Assembly (NCBI GenBank): GCA_023807065.1 | Contig: JAJJLU010004484.1 | Location: forward strand, 1 to 12,618 | DNA: 12,618 nt | Direction: 5' to 3' | Source: Isotricha intestinalis | Taxonomy: Eukaryota; Ciliophora; Litostomatea; Vestibuliferida; Isotrichidae | Part shown: positions 1 to 8,133 of the stretch, one piece after another | Numbering within the stretch: position 1 is the first letter of the stretch | How the letters are laid out: the number at the start of each line of letters is the position of its first letter | Notes under the pieces: generated by a model | Seen by the model: the letters and a program-made list of their open reading frames with translations, nothing else | Database searches by the model: none | What the model was told of the DNA's origin: nothing | Program-made: the position numbers and the translations under genes

Positions 1-1101
1 TTCTTTTTTAAAATCATCTAAAGTCATTATTTCTGAATAATCAAGTCGGAATAATTTCCTATTATATTTTGTTAATAACTCAAATTTTGTTTTTGATGAT
101 TCATATAAAATTTTTGAATAAGAAATTAAATCATTAGTATTTTCATAATCAAACATATAAAAAGTTAAAGAAATCACTAAAAAATAATAATAAATAAAAG
201 AAATTAATTTTTTTTTGTTAAAATTATTTGATTTTTCAAAAATATTCAAAAATTCCTCATAATCCTCAAAAAAAATTTTAATCATTTCTATTTTCTTTTG
301 AAATAATTTTGGTTGATATAATAAATTTGAAAAAATACAATATATTAAATAAGTATATTTTAATTCTTTTCCTCCATAAATAATAGGAAATCTAAAATTT
401 AAATTTTCTTTTTTTATTCTTAAATTATTATAATAAATTTCAAATTCCTTATATACATTTTTTATTTTGGGATCTGTTGCAATTTTATATAAATCTTTAA
501 AAATATCTATAATTAATTCAGAATGTTGTTTATCATTAATATTTGATATAATTATTTCATATTCTTTTTGATTTTTTATTTTATTCAATAAATTTTTTTT
601 ATCATTAAATTCTAGAACATAAAAATATTTATTGAATTTTTCTTCGAATTTTAAAATATTTTTTTCTTCATATAATTCATTTAAATATTTATTAATTATT
701 ATTGGATTAACATCAAAAAGTTTAATAGAATCTTCAATTTCTTTAATATTTTTATAAGATTGAGTTGAAATTATAAATTCATTTGGAAGAAATAAATTTT
801 TTTTTTCTTTTTTGTCTTTTAATTTTGGATTTTTTTCAGATATAAAACTTTTTGATAAATTTTTAATAATTTTTCTTTTTTTAATTGGTTCATTAAAAGA
901 CCAATTCTTTTTTGATTTTGATTGAGCTTTATTTGGTATTAATTTAAATGGACTTATCGTTCTTTCTTTTTTTTCATTAATATTTTCTCTTTCTCTTTTA
1001 TTTCTTAAAAAATAATTGTTTGAATTTGAGGTTGTTTTATTTTTTGATTTTTTTAATGAATTTAATATTGATTTATTTTCTTTTTTGTTTGATTTTTCCA
1101 T
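1..1101 (-). CDS. Unrecognised Lys/Asn-rich protein, N-terminal 367 codons (cut by window edge)
   Basis: The reading frame is open from an ATG at 1101 down to base 1 without a stop, 367 codons, so the C-terminus lies outside the window. An open run this long is far beyond chance in DNA where TAA is so frequent, and codon use (TTA, AAA, AAT, GAA, AGA) matches the neighbours. Residues 1-100 are low-complexity and strongly basic, with a possible nuclear localisation cluster KKRK at 74-77 just after NWSFNEP. Residues 105-367 look folded and mostly helical, with many Phe, Tyr, Ile and Leu. The most distinctive stretch is FRFPIIYGGKELKYTYLIYC (236-255). A hydrophobic segment rich in Tyr/Phe (about 299-317) could be a buried helix or a membrane segment. 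I do not recognise the family. It is divergently oriented to the VAP-like gene across a 545-bp spacer. Confidence 0.85.
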   Translation of the reverse strand, partial: MEKSNKKENKSILNSLKKSKNKTTSNSNNYFLRNKRERENINEKKERTISPFKLIPNKAQSKSKKNWSFNEPIKKRKIIKNLSKSFISEKNPKLKDKKEKKNLFLPNEFIISTQSYKNIKEIEDSIKLFDVNPIIINKYLNELYEEKNILKFEEKFNKYFYVLEFNDKKNLLNKIKNQKEYEIIISNINDKQHSELIIDIFKDLYKIATDPKIKNVYKEFEIYYNNLRIKKENLNFRFPIIYGGKELKYTYLIYCIFSNLLYQPKLFQKKIEMIKIFFEDYEEFLNIFEKSNNFNKKKLISFIYYYFLVISLTFYMFDYENTNDLISYSKILYESSKTKFELLTKYNRKLFRLDYSEIMTLDDFKKE

Positions 1102-1646
1102 TTTAATTTTAATATTTATTTTCAAATTTAAAGCTTTATATTAAATAATTATTCTTTTATATAAAAATTGGAAAAACATTTTAAAAAATACATAATTTAT
1201 TTATTAAATTTTACTTTTTTATTGTTTTTCCCTTTCTTTAACTTCCATTTTGTAATCTTCTAAGAATTATATTATTATTCTTTTTAAATGAGTTAATATA
1301 GTTAAATAGAGAAGATGATAATAATGTTGGAGTTCAATTAACAGAAAAAAATAATTTATATTAAGTAAAAAAGGAAGTCCTTATTGAATGAATCCTCAAG
1401 TTTGTTCAAATAATTTTTATGATAAAATGAATTTATTCTTTATTGGAAAATTTTAAAATAATTCTTTAAAAGTATTCAAAAATATCATCTTTAATTTTAT
1501 TTAATTCAGTTAATCTTTTAATAATTTTTTATTATTTTTTTATTATTTTTTTTGGTTCTATTCAAATTAATTTTTGTTACAACATTTTTTTTTTAACTTT
1601 TTTTTTTTTATGAAATAAGTTTATTATATTTTATTCTACATTATAA
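1102..1646. promoter_or_regulatory. Divergent intergenic spacer with T-rich upstream tracts
   Basis: This 545-bp spacer lies between two gene starts pointing away from each other, so it should contain both promoters. The half next to the VAP-like gene is extremely T-rich on the plus strand, with two long T runs at about 1585-1610, and ends in an A-rich context before the ATG. I cannot pick out a TATA box with any weight, because TATA-like strings are expected everywhere at this base composition. The middle part (about 1305-1460) is somewhat less A/T-extreme and has short codon-like runs broken by stops, including an ATG frame of 22 codons at 1388-1456. I see no convincing gene or RNA in it. 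Confidence 0.5.
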
Positions 1647-2300
1647 ATGGAAGAATTAATTGAATGTAAAGAACAATATTTAGGTATTAATTTTGATTAT
1701 AATAAAAACATTAAAAAATATATTGGAGAAATAAATGTAAAAAATATTTCTTCAAGTAACAGTATCATTGTGAAATTATATATAAATTCATTTAAAAAAT
1801 TCACAGTAGATAATTCAATTATTATTTTAAAAAAAAATGAATCAAAAAAAATCAAAATATTTAGAGAACAAATCAATATAGATGAGAATGAAAAAAATAA
1901 ATTTTTATTAATTTCATTTCCTTGTGAAAAAGAAATTAAAAATGTAAATGAAGCTAGAAATGAATTTGTATCTTTAAATTATAAATTATATGGAAAAAAA
2001 ATTTTGTTAATTGATAATTATAATTTAATTAATAACCTTGAAGAAAACGAAAAAGACATTGGAACTCATTCGGAAAAAGACTTTATAATTAGAAAAGAAA
2101 TTAAAAACGAAATAATTAAAGAAGATAAAATTAAAGAGGAAATAATTAAAGAAATGGTTGAAGAAAATAGTATATTTATCAATAATTTGAATAAGAAAAA
2201 AAATATAATAAATAAATTATTCAAACTTCATTCAAAATATTTTTATTATTTTTTAATGAGTTCAATTGTCTTTGCCGTTGTATTAAATAAAATAAAATAA
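1647..2300 (+). CDS. VAP-like protein: MSP domain, coiled coil and C-terminal tail anchor
   Basis: The 217-residue protein has the layout of VAMP-associated proteins. An N-terminal beta-rich region (about 10-95) resembles an MSP domain: an LGINFDY-type first strand, a conserved-spacing N-x-S turn (33-37), the KKFTV strand (50-54), a Lys-rich turn (62-70) and KFLLISF (85-91). The middle (about 145-175) is highly charged, with repeats such as IKNEIIKE and KIKEEIIKE that suggest a short coiled coil. The C-terminus carries one hydrophobic segment (about 198-213) followed by a short Lys-containing tail, which fits a tail-anchored ER membrane protein. VAPs recruit FFAT-motif partners to ER contact sites. 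The MSP sequence is divergent and the family's usual KTTAP-type loop is not preserved, so FFAT binding cannot be assumed. The ATG follows an A-rich TATAA context; the stop is TAA. The gene is convergent with the trehalose-phosphate synthase homologue, 125 bp away. Confidence 0.7.
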   Translation: MEELIECKEQYLGINFDYNKNIKKYIGEINVKNISSSNSIIVKLYINSFKKFTVDNSIIILKKNESKKIKIFREQINIDENEKNKFLLISFPCEKEIKNVNEARNEFVSLNYKLYGKKILLIDNYNLINNLEENEKDIGTHSEKDFIIRKEIKNEIIKEDKIKEEIIKEMVEENSIFINNLNKKKNIINKLFKLHSKYFYYFLMSSIVFAVVLNKIK

Positions 2301-2331
2301 TTTGTTTATTTAAATTATAATTTAAACAAAT
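2300..2331 (+). repeat. Inverted repeat at the 3' end of the VAP-like gene
   Basis: The arm ATTTGTTT (2300-2307) pairs with AAACAAAT (2324-2331). After a 4-base bulge (ATTT, 2308-2311), AAATT (2312-2316) can pair with AATTT (2319-2323), although the innermost pairs would open to leave a usable loop. The structure starts on the last base of the TAA stop, so it would sit in the 3' UTR of the transcript. It may influence 3'-end formation or be a chance product of A/T richness. Confidence 0.4.
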
Positions 2332-2425
2332 AGATAAATGTATATAATATTATTAAAATAATTTGAATATATATATCATAAAAGAAGTATAATAATAATT
2401 TATAGAAATTAAAGCTATTTCACAT

Positions 2426-5400
2426 TTAATGTTCAAATGAATCAAAATAAAAAAATAATTCATTTACTTCATTTAAAAAAAATTTAGCATTTGAAGGTTT
2501 TTTTCCTATTGTAACTCCAAACAATTCCATTCTTTTTCCAATTTTATCAAATTGAATTTCAATACAATTTAAATATTTAAACATATCTTCACAATCAATA
2601 TCATCTCCTAAAGTAAAAATCATATCAATATTTCTTTCTTGTGAAAATTCCTTTTTTAAAATTTGACTAATAAAAAATCCTTTATTTAAATTTTTGGGTT
2701 TAACTTCAACATAATCATTTCCATTAATAATATCTAATTTTTTTCCTTCAAAAATATTATTTAAATGTGTTAATAATTCATTAGCTTGTAAATGACCAAA
2801 ATAAGCATCACAATTTTTATAATTCCAAATAATAGAAGAATCTTTTTCTATTATAATTGAACCTTCAGTTTTTTCTATAAAACTTGAAAATAATTTAATG
2901 ACTTTTTCTTTCCAACTCCAATCTTTTATTTCCATTAAAGTTTCATAATTATTATTATTTCTTCCTTTATAATAATAACCACTTTCTGCTCCTAAGCCAA
3001 TTCCACTTATATTTTTTTCTATATCATTTAATTCTTCTTTTTTTAATCTTGAAATTATATAAATATGATTATTTTTATTTTTCAATAAATCTTTTAGGAA
3101 ATTATCTGTTTTTTCTTTTACTATTTTTGTATTTTCTTCATCACTCAAACCCTTTAAAGTATTATAATCAAAGAAAAAAATTCTTTCTTTAGTTTTATTA
3201 TATGCATTTGATAATTGAGCTAATTCTAAATGAGTAAAAGATGCATTTAATTTCATTATTCTTAAATCCATTCCAATTCCCATTGCTATTTTTATAGAAG
3301 AAGTTTCATTTAATGTCATTCTTTTTAAATTTATTAAAAATGTTCTTATCCAATTAAAAGTAGAATTTTTAGTAATATATTCCATATCATGATTAAAATT
3401 CTTTTTCTTATCATCTAAAGAACAATTCATAATATTGTCAATCACTTTTGTTATTTCATTTTGATTAAATGAATTTACTTTAATATAACTTTTTAAAATT
3501 GAACTTAATCCTATATTTTCATTAATAACTAAACCAAATATTTTATTTTCATTTTGTAAAGAAATAAATTCTCTTTCTAAAGCAAATAATCCATTATACA
3601 TTTCAATTTGAAGAAAAAGTAAAATGTTTGTCAACGAAAACAAAGCAACTTGTTCAAAAACTGATAAAGTATTTAGGTATTTGATATATATTGATTCTCC
3701 ACCATATAAATCTGTAATTTCTTTTATTTTTGCATCTATCATTGAACAATTATGATTATTGTTATTATTAATTAATATTTGAATTAATACTATTTTCCCT
3801 ATTTGATCAGGATGTTTTTCTAAAAAAATTTTATAAGCTTCTAATTTAATATATATTTGTTTTGGTGATTGAAGATTATCAATAGATGTAATAATAAATT
3901 TATCTCTAATTAAAGGGAGATAACTTTCTCTTATTAAAGAAACATTTTTTGAATTTTTTATCCCATTTAAATAATCAATGTCTAATCCCGCATTTAAAAT
4001 ATGAATTAAAATATCTCTTCCTAAATAATTAAAAATAATATTTCCTTTTTTTTCAACCTCAAAATTAATTCCAAATTCCCTATTAATTGAATTTAAAAAA
4101 TTTTTAGCATATTTAAAAACATGAAAACCAATAACATCACATAATAAAAGACTTTTTAAAATTTCCATATGTCCAGGAAGAACATTTAAAACTTCAGAAG
4201 AAGGAATTGGACAATGAAAATAAAAACCTATTTTTGTATCTAAATTTTTTTTCATTAAAAATCTAGGTACCATTGCTAAATCAATATCATTTACCATAAT
4301 CAAATCATTTTTTATTGTAATATTATGAATAATTTTTCCAAATTCTTCATTAACTTTTAAATAATCTTCAAAATATTTTTCATGTTCTAAAAAATAAGGA
4401 TTTTCAATTTCAACTTGACTTTTGGAAAAAATAGGAGAAATTATTTCTTTTATATATATCCAAAAATTGTCTGAGCTTTTTTTATTTACATAAACTAAAT
4501 ATATAAGTTGTTCTTGGAGGAAATCCATTAATTGATAAACTTCACTTTCTGTAAAATCATCTATATTTCTTAACATTCCAACCCAAATCACATCACATAA
4601 GTTTCTTTCTTTTAAATCATATAAAACTAAATAAACTATTTTATCATCTATAATTTTTATTTTAAAACTATCTTCATTTTTTTCTACGATAAAAGGTAAA
4701 TATGAACTTGCAATTATTATTCTATCTTCGCTTTTTAAATTATCCCCATTATTTAAAAAATCAAAATATAAATTTTTATCTTGAACAAGATAATGATTAT
4801 CAAATATATTATTTTCATAAGAAATTAATTCCTGAATATTTTCTTTTCCAACAACATCATCATCAACAACACTCATTTTAGAAATAGATAATAAATCCAT
4901 AGAAATACCTTCTTGTTTAATAGAAGAAATAGTATTAGAAGAAGGATTATAAATATTAGTAGTAGTATAAGTATTAGTATTTAAATTATTATTATATAAA
5001 GTATTATTTGGAGTAATCATTAACGAAGGATTAATATTATTATTAATACTTTTAATTTGAGAATATAAACTTCCTTTTTCATCATATATAATAAATTTAC
5101 CAGGAGAAGTAATTACTATATGTCGATTTTGACTACTTGAGCGACTAACTACTTCCCAATGATAATTATTACCTTCTTTAACTAGATATTTATAATAAAT
5201 TTCCATTCCTACTGGACATACTAAATCTCCCGTACTTTTCCACCATGGATATTTATCCTTATTTGTACTTAATGCTACTGCCTTTGATGGTTCCCAAGAA
5301 CCTAATTCTTCTATATTACCTATTATATATACTGCTTGACCAAAATTTGTTTCAAATTTTACTCTAAAGGAAACTTGAGATAAGTTTGGATTCAAATTTG

Positions 5401-5467
5401 TATTTATTGAACTACTATTATCTATTATTGAATGATTGAAAGGAGTTGACATTCTTTCATTATACAT
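2426..5467 (-). CDS. CBM20-GT20-TPP protein: trehalose-phosphate synthase/phosphatase homologue, probably catalytically inactive
   Basis: The 1013-residue protein has three parts. Residues about 32-128 form a CBM20 starch-binding domain: YIIGNIEELGSWEP with W58, YPWW (73-76), YYKY (91-94), HWE with W104, and NR (114-115). An Asn/Ser/Thr-rich linker spans about 140-185. A GT20 domain runs from about 248 to 715 (IGFYFHCPIPSSE at 413-425, LLLCDVIGFH, GKIVLIQI at 557-564). A HAD-type TPP domain spans about 755-1008 (GDDIDCEDMF at 954-963, VEVKP, KKPSNAKFFL). Compared with active OtsA-type enzymes, GT20 positions are changed: Arg9 is Y256, the HDYHL motif reads NDIDL (393-397), Arg262 is N531 and Asp361 is N625, while His154 (H418), Lys267 (K536) and Glu369 (E633) remain. 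The TPP nucleophile motif reads DYNTL (767-771), lacking the second Asp. This resembles regulatory class II plant TPS or yeast Tps3/Tsl1 in concept. Another in-frame Met lies at residue 6. The stop is TAA. Confidence 0.92.
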   Translation of the reverse strand: MYNERMSTPFNHSIIDNSSSINTNLNPNLSQVSFRVKFETNFGQAVYIIGNIEELGSWEPSKAVALSTNKDKYPWWKSTGDLVCPVGMEIYYKYLVKEGNNYHWEVVSRSSSQNRHIVITSPGKFIIYDEKGSLYSQIKSINNNINPSLMITPNNTLYNNNLNTNTYTTTNIYNPSSNTISSIKQEGISMDLLSISKMSVVDDDVVGKENIQELISYENNIFDNHYLVQDKNLYFDFLNNGDNLKSEDRIIIASSYLPFIVEKNEDSFKIKIIDDKIVYLVLYDLKERNLCDVIWVGMLRNIDDFTESEVYQLMDFLQEQLIYLVYVNKKSSDNFWIYIKEIISPIFSKSQVEIENPYFLEHEKYFEDYLKVNEEFGKIIHNITIKNDLIMVNDIDLAMVPRFLMKKNLDTKIGFYFHCPIPSSEVLNVLPGHMEILKSLLLCDVIGFHVFKYAKNFLNSINREFGINFEVEKKGNIIFNYLGRDILIHILNAGLDIDYLNGIKNSKNVSLIRESYLPLIRDKFIITSIDNLQSPKQIYIKLEAYKIFLEKHPDQIGKIVLIQILINNNNNHNCSMIDAKIKEITDLYGGESIYIKYLNTLSVFEQVALFSLTNILLFLQIEMYNGLFALEREFISLQNENKIFGLVINENIGLSSILKSYIKVNSFNQNEITKVIDNIMNCSLDDKKKNFNHDMEYITKNSTFNWIRTFLINLKRMTLNETSSIKIAMGIGMDLRIMKLNASFTHLELAQLSNAYNKTKERIFFFDYNTLKGLSDEENTKIVKEKTDNFLKDLLKNKNNHIYIISRLKKEELNDIEKNISGIGLGAESGYYYKGRNNNNYETLMEIKDWSWKEKVIKLFSSFIEKTEGSIIIEKDSSIIWNYKNCDAYFGHLQANELLTHLNNIFEGKKLDIINGNDYVEVKPKNLNKGFFISQILKKEFSQERNIDMIFTLGDDIDCEDMFKYLNCIEIQFDKIGKRMELFGVTIGKKPSNAKFFLNEVNELFFYFDSFEH

Positions 5468-5662
5468 TTAATTTTTGATTATTAATTATTAATTTCAAGT
5501 TTAATTATTTAAGATTAAAAATAATTAATAATTTATTGTTTTTGATTTGAATATTATTAATAATAATATATTGTTTTTGATATATTTGAAATGCAATAAT
5601 TTTAAAGAATAATATTCCTTTTTTAAATATTATAACTTTTTAACTTTAATTAAAAAAATGAA

Positions 5663-5689
5663 AAAATTATTATATGACAAAATAATTTT
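5663..5689 (-). repeat. Perfect 9-bp inverted repeat just past the actin-related gene
   Basis: AAAATTATT (5663-5671) and AATAATTTT (5681-5689) are perfect complements around a 9-base loop, starting 10 bases beyond the TAA stop of the actin-related gene on its transcript strand. It is a possible 3' UTR hairpin. All pairs are A-T, and hairpins of this size arise often by chance at this composition, so it has little weight alone. Confidence 0.35.
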
Positions 5690-5699
5690 ATTATATTTT

Positions 5700-6836
5700 T
5701 TAAAAACATTTAGAATCAATAGAAACAAGAACTTGTCCATTTTCATCATATTCTTTTTTTGTAACCCATAAATAAGAAAAATGATCTAAACTAGACATAA
5801 TAGATCCTCCAATCCAAGTTGAAAATTGTCTTTCAGGTAAAGTTTGCATATTAAAATTACTTAATTGAGTTAATTCAGGAGAAGAAATATCATTCTTTAA
5901 TTTTTCAGGGAAATTATGTAATAAAGTAGTTCCACCAATTAAACAAATATTTTCTTTAATATCATCTTTAATTTCACTTTCGCATTTATCCATTGATTCT
6001 ACAATCATATTTTTTAAAGACATTAAACCTTTATTTTGAACATCATCTTCACTAGGATTAAATAAACTTTCATTAACACTACATAATTCAGTAGTTAAAT
6101 TAACTTTTTTTCCATCAGGTAATTCATAAGTAACTTCAGCATTATTTTCATTATCAACTCCATTTAAACTAACAAAGCTTAAATTTTCTTTAATATTATC
6201 AGCTAGAATTCTCCCTTTTATTTCTTTATAAGATTTATCAATATTATCTTTAATTAAATCTAATAAATTTTTACTAATATTTTCTCCTCCAAAATTAATT
6301 TTTACAGAAGCATGAGTTAAAGGAAAACCTTCATAAATAGGAACAGTAGAAGTAAGATTAAATCCACTATCAATAACTAATCCACTAGATTTACCATAAG
6401 AAAATAATCCTAACATACTAGAATTACCAAGATGTAATCTTTTAACATTAAAAGTTTCAAATAATATTTCTGCTAATTTTGTTCTTTTAACCTTATTTGG
6501 TAAAGGTGATTCTGCCATTAAAACTGACATATCTTCAGGAACAACTTTCATTTCATCATATAATAAATATTGCATTAAAGTTTCAAATTTTTCCCAATCT
6601 GAAACTTCTCCTTGTTGAATTGGTTGATTAAAATTCATTATTTCAAATTTTTTTATTGCTTCGTCTCCACAATATCTTTCTTTTAATTCCATTCCTACTT
6701 TTAATCCTGGCATTTTTGGGATTCCCACTATTGAACTAAATATACATCGAGGACCATCTTCTCCTCCAAATCCTCCTTTTACTATTCCACTTCCAGCATC
6801 TATTACTATTGTTTGGTAATTTGTTGGAATTTGCAT
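5700..6836 (-). CDS. Divergent actin-related protein with a degenerate ATPase site
   Basis: The 378 residues match actin in length and run collinear with it from end to end. Phosphate loop 1 is DAGSG (13-17), followed by KGGFGGEDGPR (20-30) where actin has KAGFAGDDAPR. GMELKERYCGDEA (48-60) matches the DNase-loop exit. IPIYEG-type TVPIYEG (164-170) and the adenosine motif GGTTL (301-305) are present. The C-terminus keeps ERQFSTWIGGSIMSSL (335-350), KKEYDENG and a terminal KCF. Key hydrolysis residues are changed by alignment: actin Gln137 corresponds to S139, and the DSGDGVTH motif reads DSGFNLTS (156-163), losing Asp157 and His161. Nucleotide may still bind, but hydrolysis is doubtful. I cannot place it in a named Arp class; it may be a lineage-specific actin-like protein. 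The ATG follows a long A run, the stop is TAA, and the gene is followed downstream by the trehalose-phosphate synthase homologue on the same strand, 232 bp away. Confidence 0.9.
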   Translation of the reverse strand: MQIPTNYQTIVIDAGSGIVKGGFGGEDGPRCIFSSIVGIPKMPGLKVGMELKERYCGDEAIKKFEIMNFNQPIQQGEVSDWEKFETLMQYLLYDEMKVVPEDMSVLMAESPLPNKVKRTKLAEILFETFNVKRLHLGNSSMLGLFSYGKSSGLVIDSGFNLTSTVPIYEGFPLTHASVKINFGGENISKNLLDLIKDNIDKSYKEIKGRILADNIKENLSFVSLNGVDNENNAEVTYELPDGKKVNLTTELCSVNESLFNPSEDDVQNKGLMSLKNMIVESMDKCESEIKDDIKENICLIGGTTLLHNFPEKLKNDISSPELTQLSNFNMQTLPERQFSTWIGGSIMSSLDHFSYLWVTKKEYDENGQVLVSIDSKCF

Positions 6837-7413
6837 TTTTTTTTGGTAGTTATATTTAATTTAATTATTTATTTAAAATTTTAAAAAATTTTTAAAGTAA
6901 TTTTATTTTTATAATCTTTAGGATTGGATTGGAGATTTTTTAATATTGTATGATTCATTATTTATTTTTCAATCAGTTCTGATATAAATGATAATACAAA
7001 GGAAAGTAATTAAAATAACTTGAAATCTGTTATAGATAATCATAATATTGGAAAAACTCGCCTAAAAGGCTATTTAACAAAAAATTGAAAATCCATAAAG
7101 ATAAAAAGTATAATAATATTTAATGATGATAATTAAGCTGAATAAAAGAATCTCAAATTAATTATATTTAAATTTATCATAATTTAAATGAAAAATAAAA
7201 AATATGAAACAGAAATTAAAAAATGAAAAAAATAAGATTTATAAATACTTTCTTTAAAATAAAAATTAATGGAATTAAACATAAAATATTAAAATGATTT
7301 GATGATTTTTATTTATATAAAAAAAATATAATTTCATAAATCAAATTATTTATAAAGAGATATAATGTACACATTTATTATTTATAATTCTAAACAAAAA
7401 AAAATCAACAACT
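6837..7413. other. Intergenic spacer upstream of the actin-related gene
   Basis: This 577-bp stretch should hold the actin-related gene's promoter and the cyclin gene's 3' end. I find no supported gene. The only departure from A/T monotony is a small perfect hairpin at 7060-7070 (GCCT, AAA, AGGC), in a locally GC-richer string. The ATGATGA and CTGA strings near 7122-7139 look like snoRNA boxes C and D but are too close together to be one. Confidence 0.5.
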
Positions 7414-7986
7414 TTAATCACCAATACTATAACAATAATTTTCTAATAATTCTTTATAATTTAAAAATTCGTCTTCATAAATTATTAATTTATAACTAAT
7501 TAAATCCAAAAATTCTATTTCAAGTTTATTAAATTTTTTTAAACTAATTCCAGCAACTTCACTCATAAAATCATTTCCATAAATAATATCTTCATTCATT
7601 TTATATGAAGTTATAATACACATTAATAAAATTTGATGAACATTAAATTCAGTTAAAAAAAAAGAATCTAGTGATAAAACCCTATTCATATAAATTAATG
7701 CTGAAATTAAAGTTGTTCTTTCTATTTCAATATAATTTATTATTCTATATAAATATTCTAAAATACCAATTTTCGGGATTTTACTTAAAGAAAAAATTTG
7801 CTTTCTTTGTTTTGAAACGATAATTTTATAAGTTGGTAAACTCTTATTTTTCTTTAATATTTCTTTTAATAATAAATGAATAGAAAGTTCAATTGAATTA
7901 TCTAATCCTAAACTTTTATTTAAAACATCTTTATCAGAATTTTGAGTAGTTAAAGAATTATTTCTTTCATAATTTATTAAAGACAT
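7414..7986 (-). CDS. PHO80/PCL-type cyclin
   Basis: A 190-residue single-cyclin-box protein when started at the first true ATG (7986). The open frame extends three codons further to 7995, but that codon is TTG, so the downstream ATG is chosen. The core (about 70-175) shows the PHO80-family pattern: IPKIGILEYLYRIINY, then a helix TLISALIYMNRVL (about 92-104), then FNVHQILLMCIITSYKMNED (K129, E132, D133), followed by VAGISLKKFNKLEIEFLDLI. The usual NxHR dipeptide is NVHQ here. Such cyclins bind a CDK and in yeast act in phosphate and nutrient signalling; protists often carry many. The N-terminal 25 residues are Ser/Asn-rich and probably disordered. No destruction box is obvious. The CDK partner is not in the window. 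It follows the MORN gene on the same strand with a 147-bp spacer. The stop is TAA. Confidence 0.85.
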   Translation of the reverse strand: MSLINYERNNSLTTQNSDKDVLNKSLGLDNSIELSIHLLLKEILKKNKSLPTYKIIVSKQRKQIFSLSKIPKIGILEYLYRIINYIEIERTTLISALIYMNRVLSLDSFFLTEFNVHQILLMCIITSYKMNEDIIYGNDFMSEVAGISLKKFNKLEIEFLDLISYKLIIYEDEFLNYKELLENYCYSIGD

Positions 7987-8059
7987 TAATCCCAAAAGAA
8001 TGAAAAAAAATTAATTCCAAAAAAATAAACAAAAAAATTAAAATAAATCAATTTCACAA

Positions 8060-8080
8060 TTATTAATACTAAATTAATAA
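8060..8080. repeat. Perfect 8-bp inverted repeat between the MORN and cyclin genes
   Basis: TTATTAAT (8060-8067) and ATTAATAA (8073-8080) flank a 5-base loop in the 147-bp spacer between two tandem minus-strand genes. It could belong to the 3' UTR of the MORN transcript or the upstream region of the cyclin gene. All pairs are A-T, so chance is a fair explanation. Confidence 0.25.
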
Positions 8081-8133
8081 AATATTATTTTATAATACAA
8101 AAAGAAAGAAAAAAAACAAAAAAATTTTCCAAA

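Noticed and set aside
1470..1613. Open plus-strand run of 47 codons encoding a very hydrophobic peptide just upstream of the VAP-like gene.
   Set aside because: It has no ATG and is built almost wholly from T runs, which read as Phe, Leu and Ile in any frame; composition explains it.
7122..7139. C/D-box snoRNA suggested by ATGATGA and CTGA.
   Set aside because: The boxes lie only about 9 bases apart, leaving no room for a guide sequence, and no terminal stem is visible.
7987..7995. Three-codon extension of the cyclin frame starting at 7995.
   Set aside because: The codon at 7995 is TTG, not ATG; a eukaryotic start at the ATG at 7986 is preferred.
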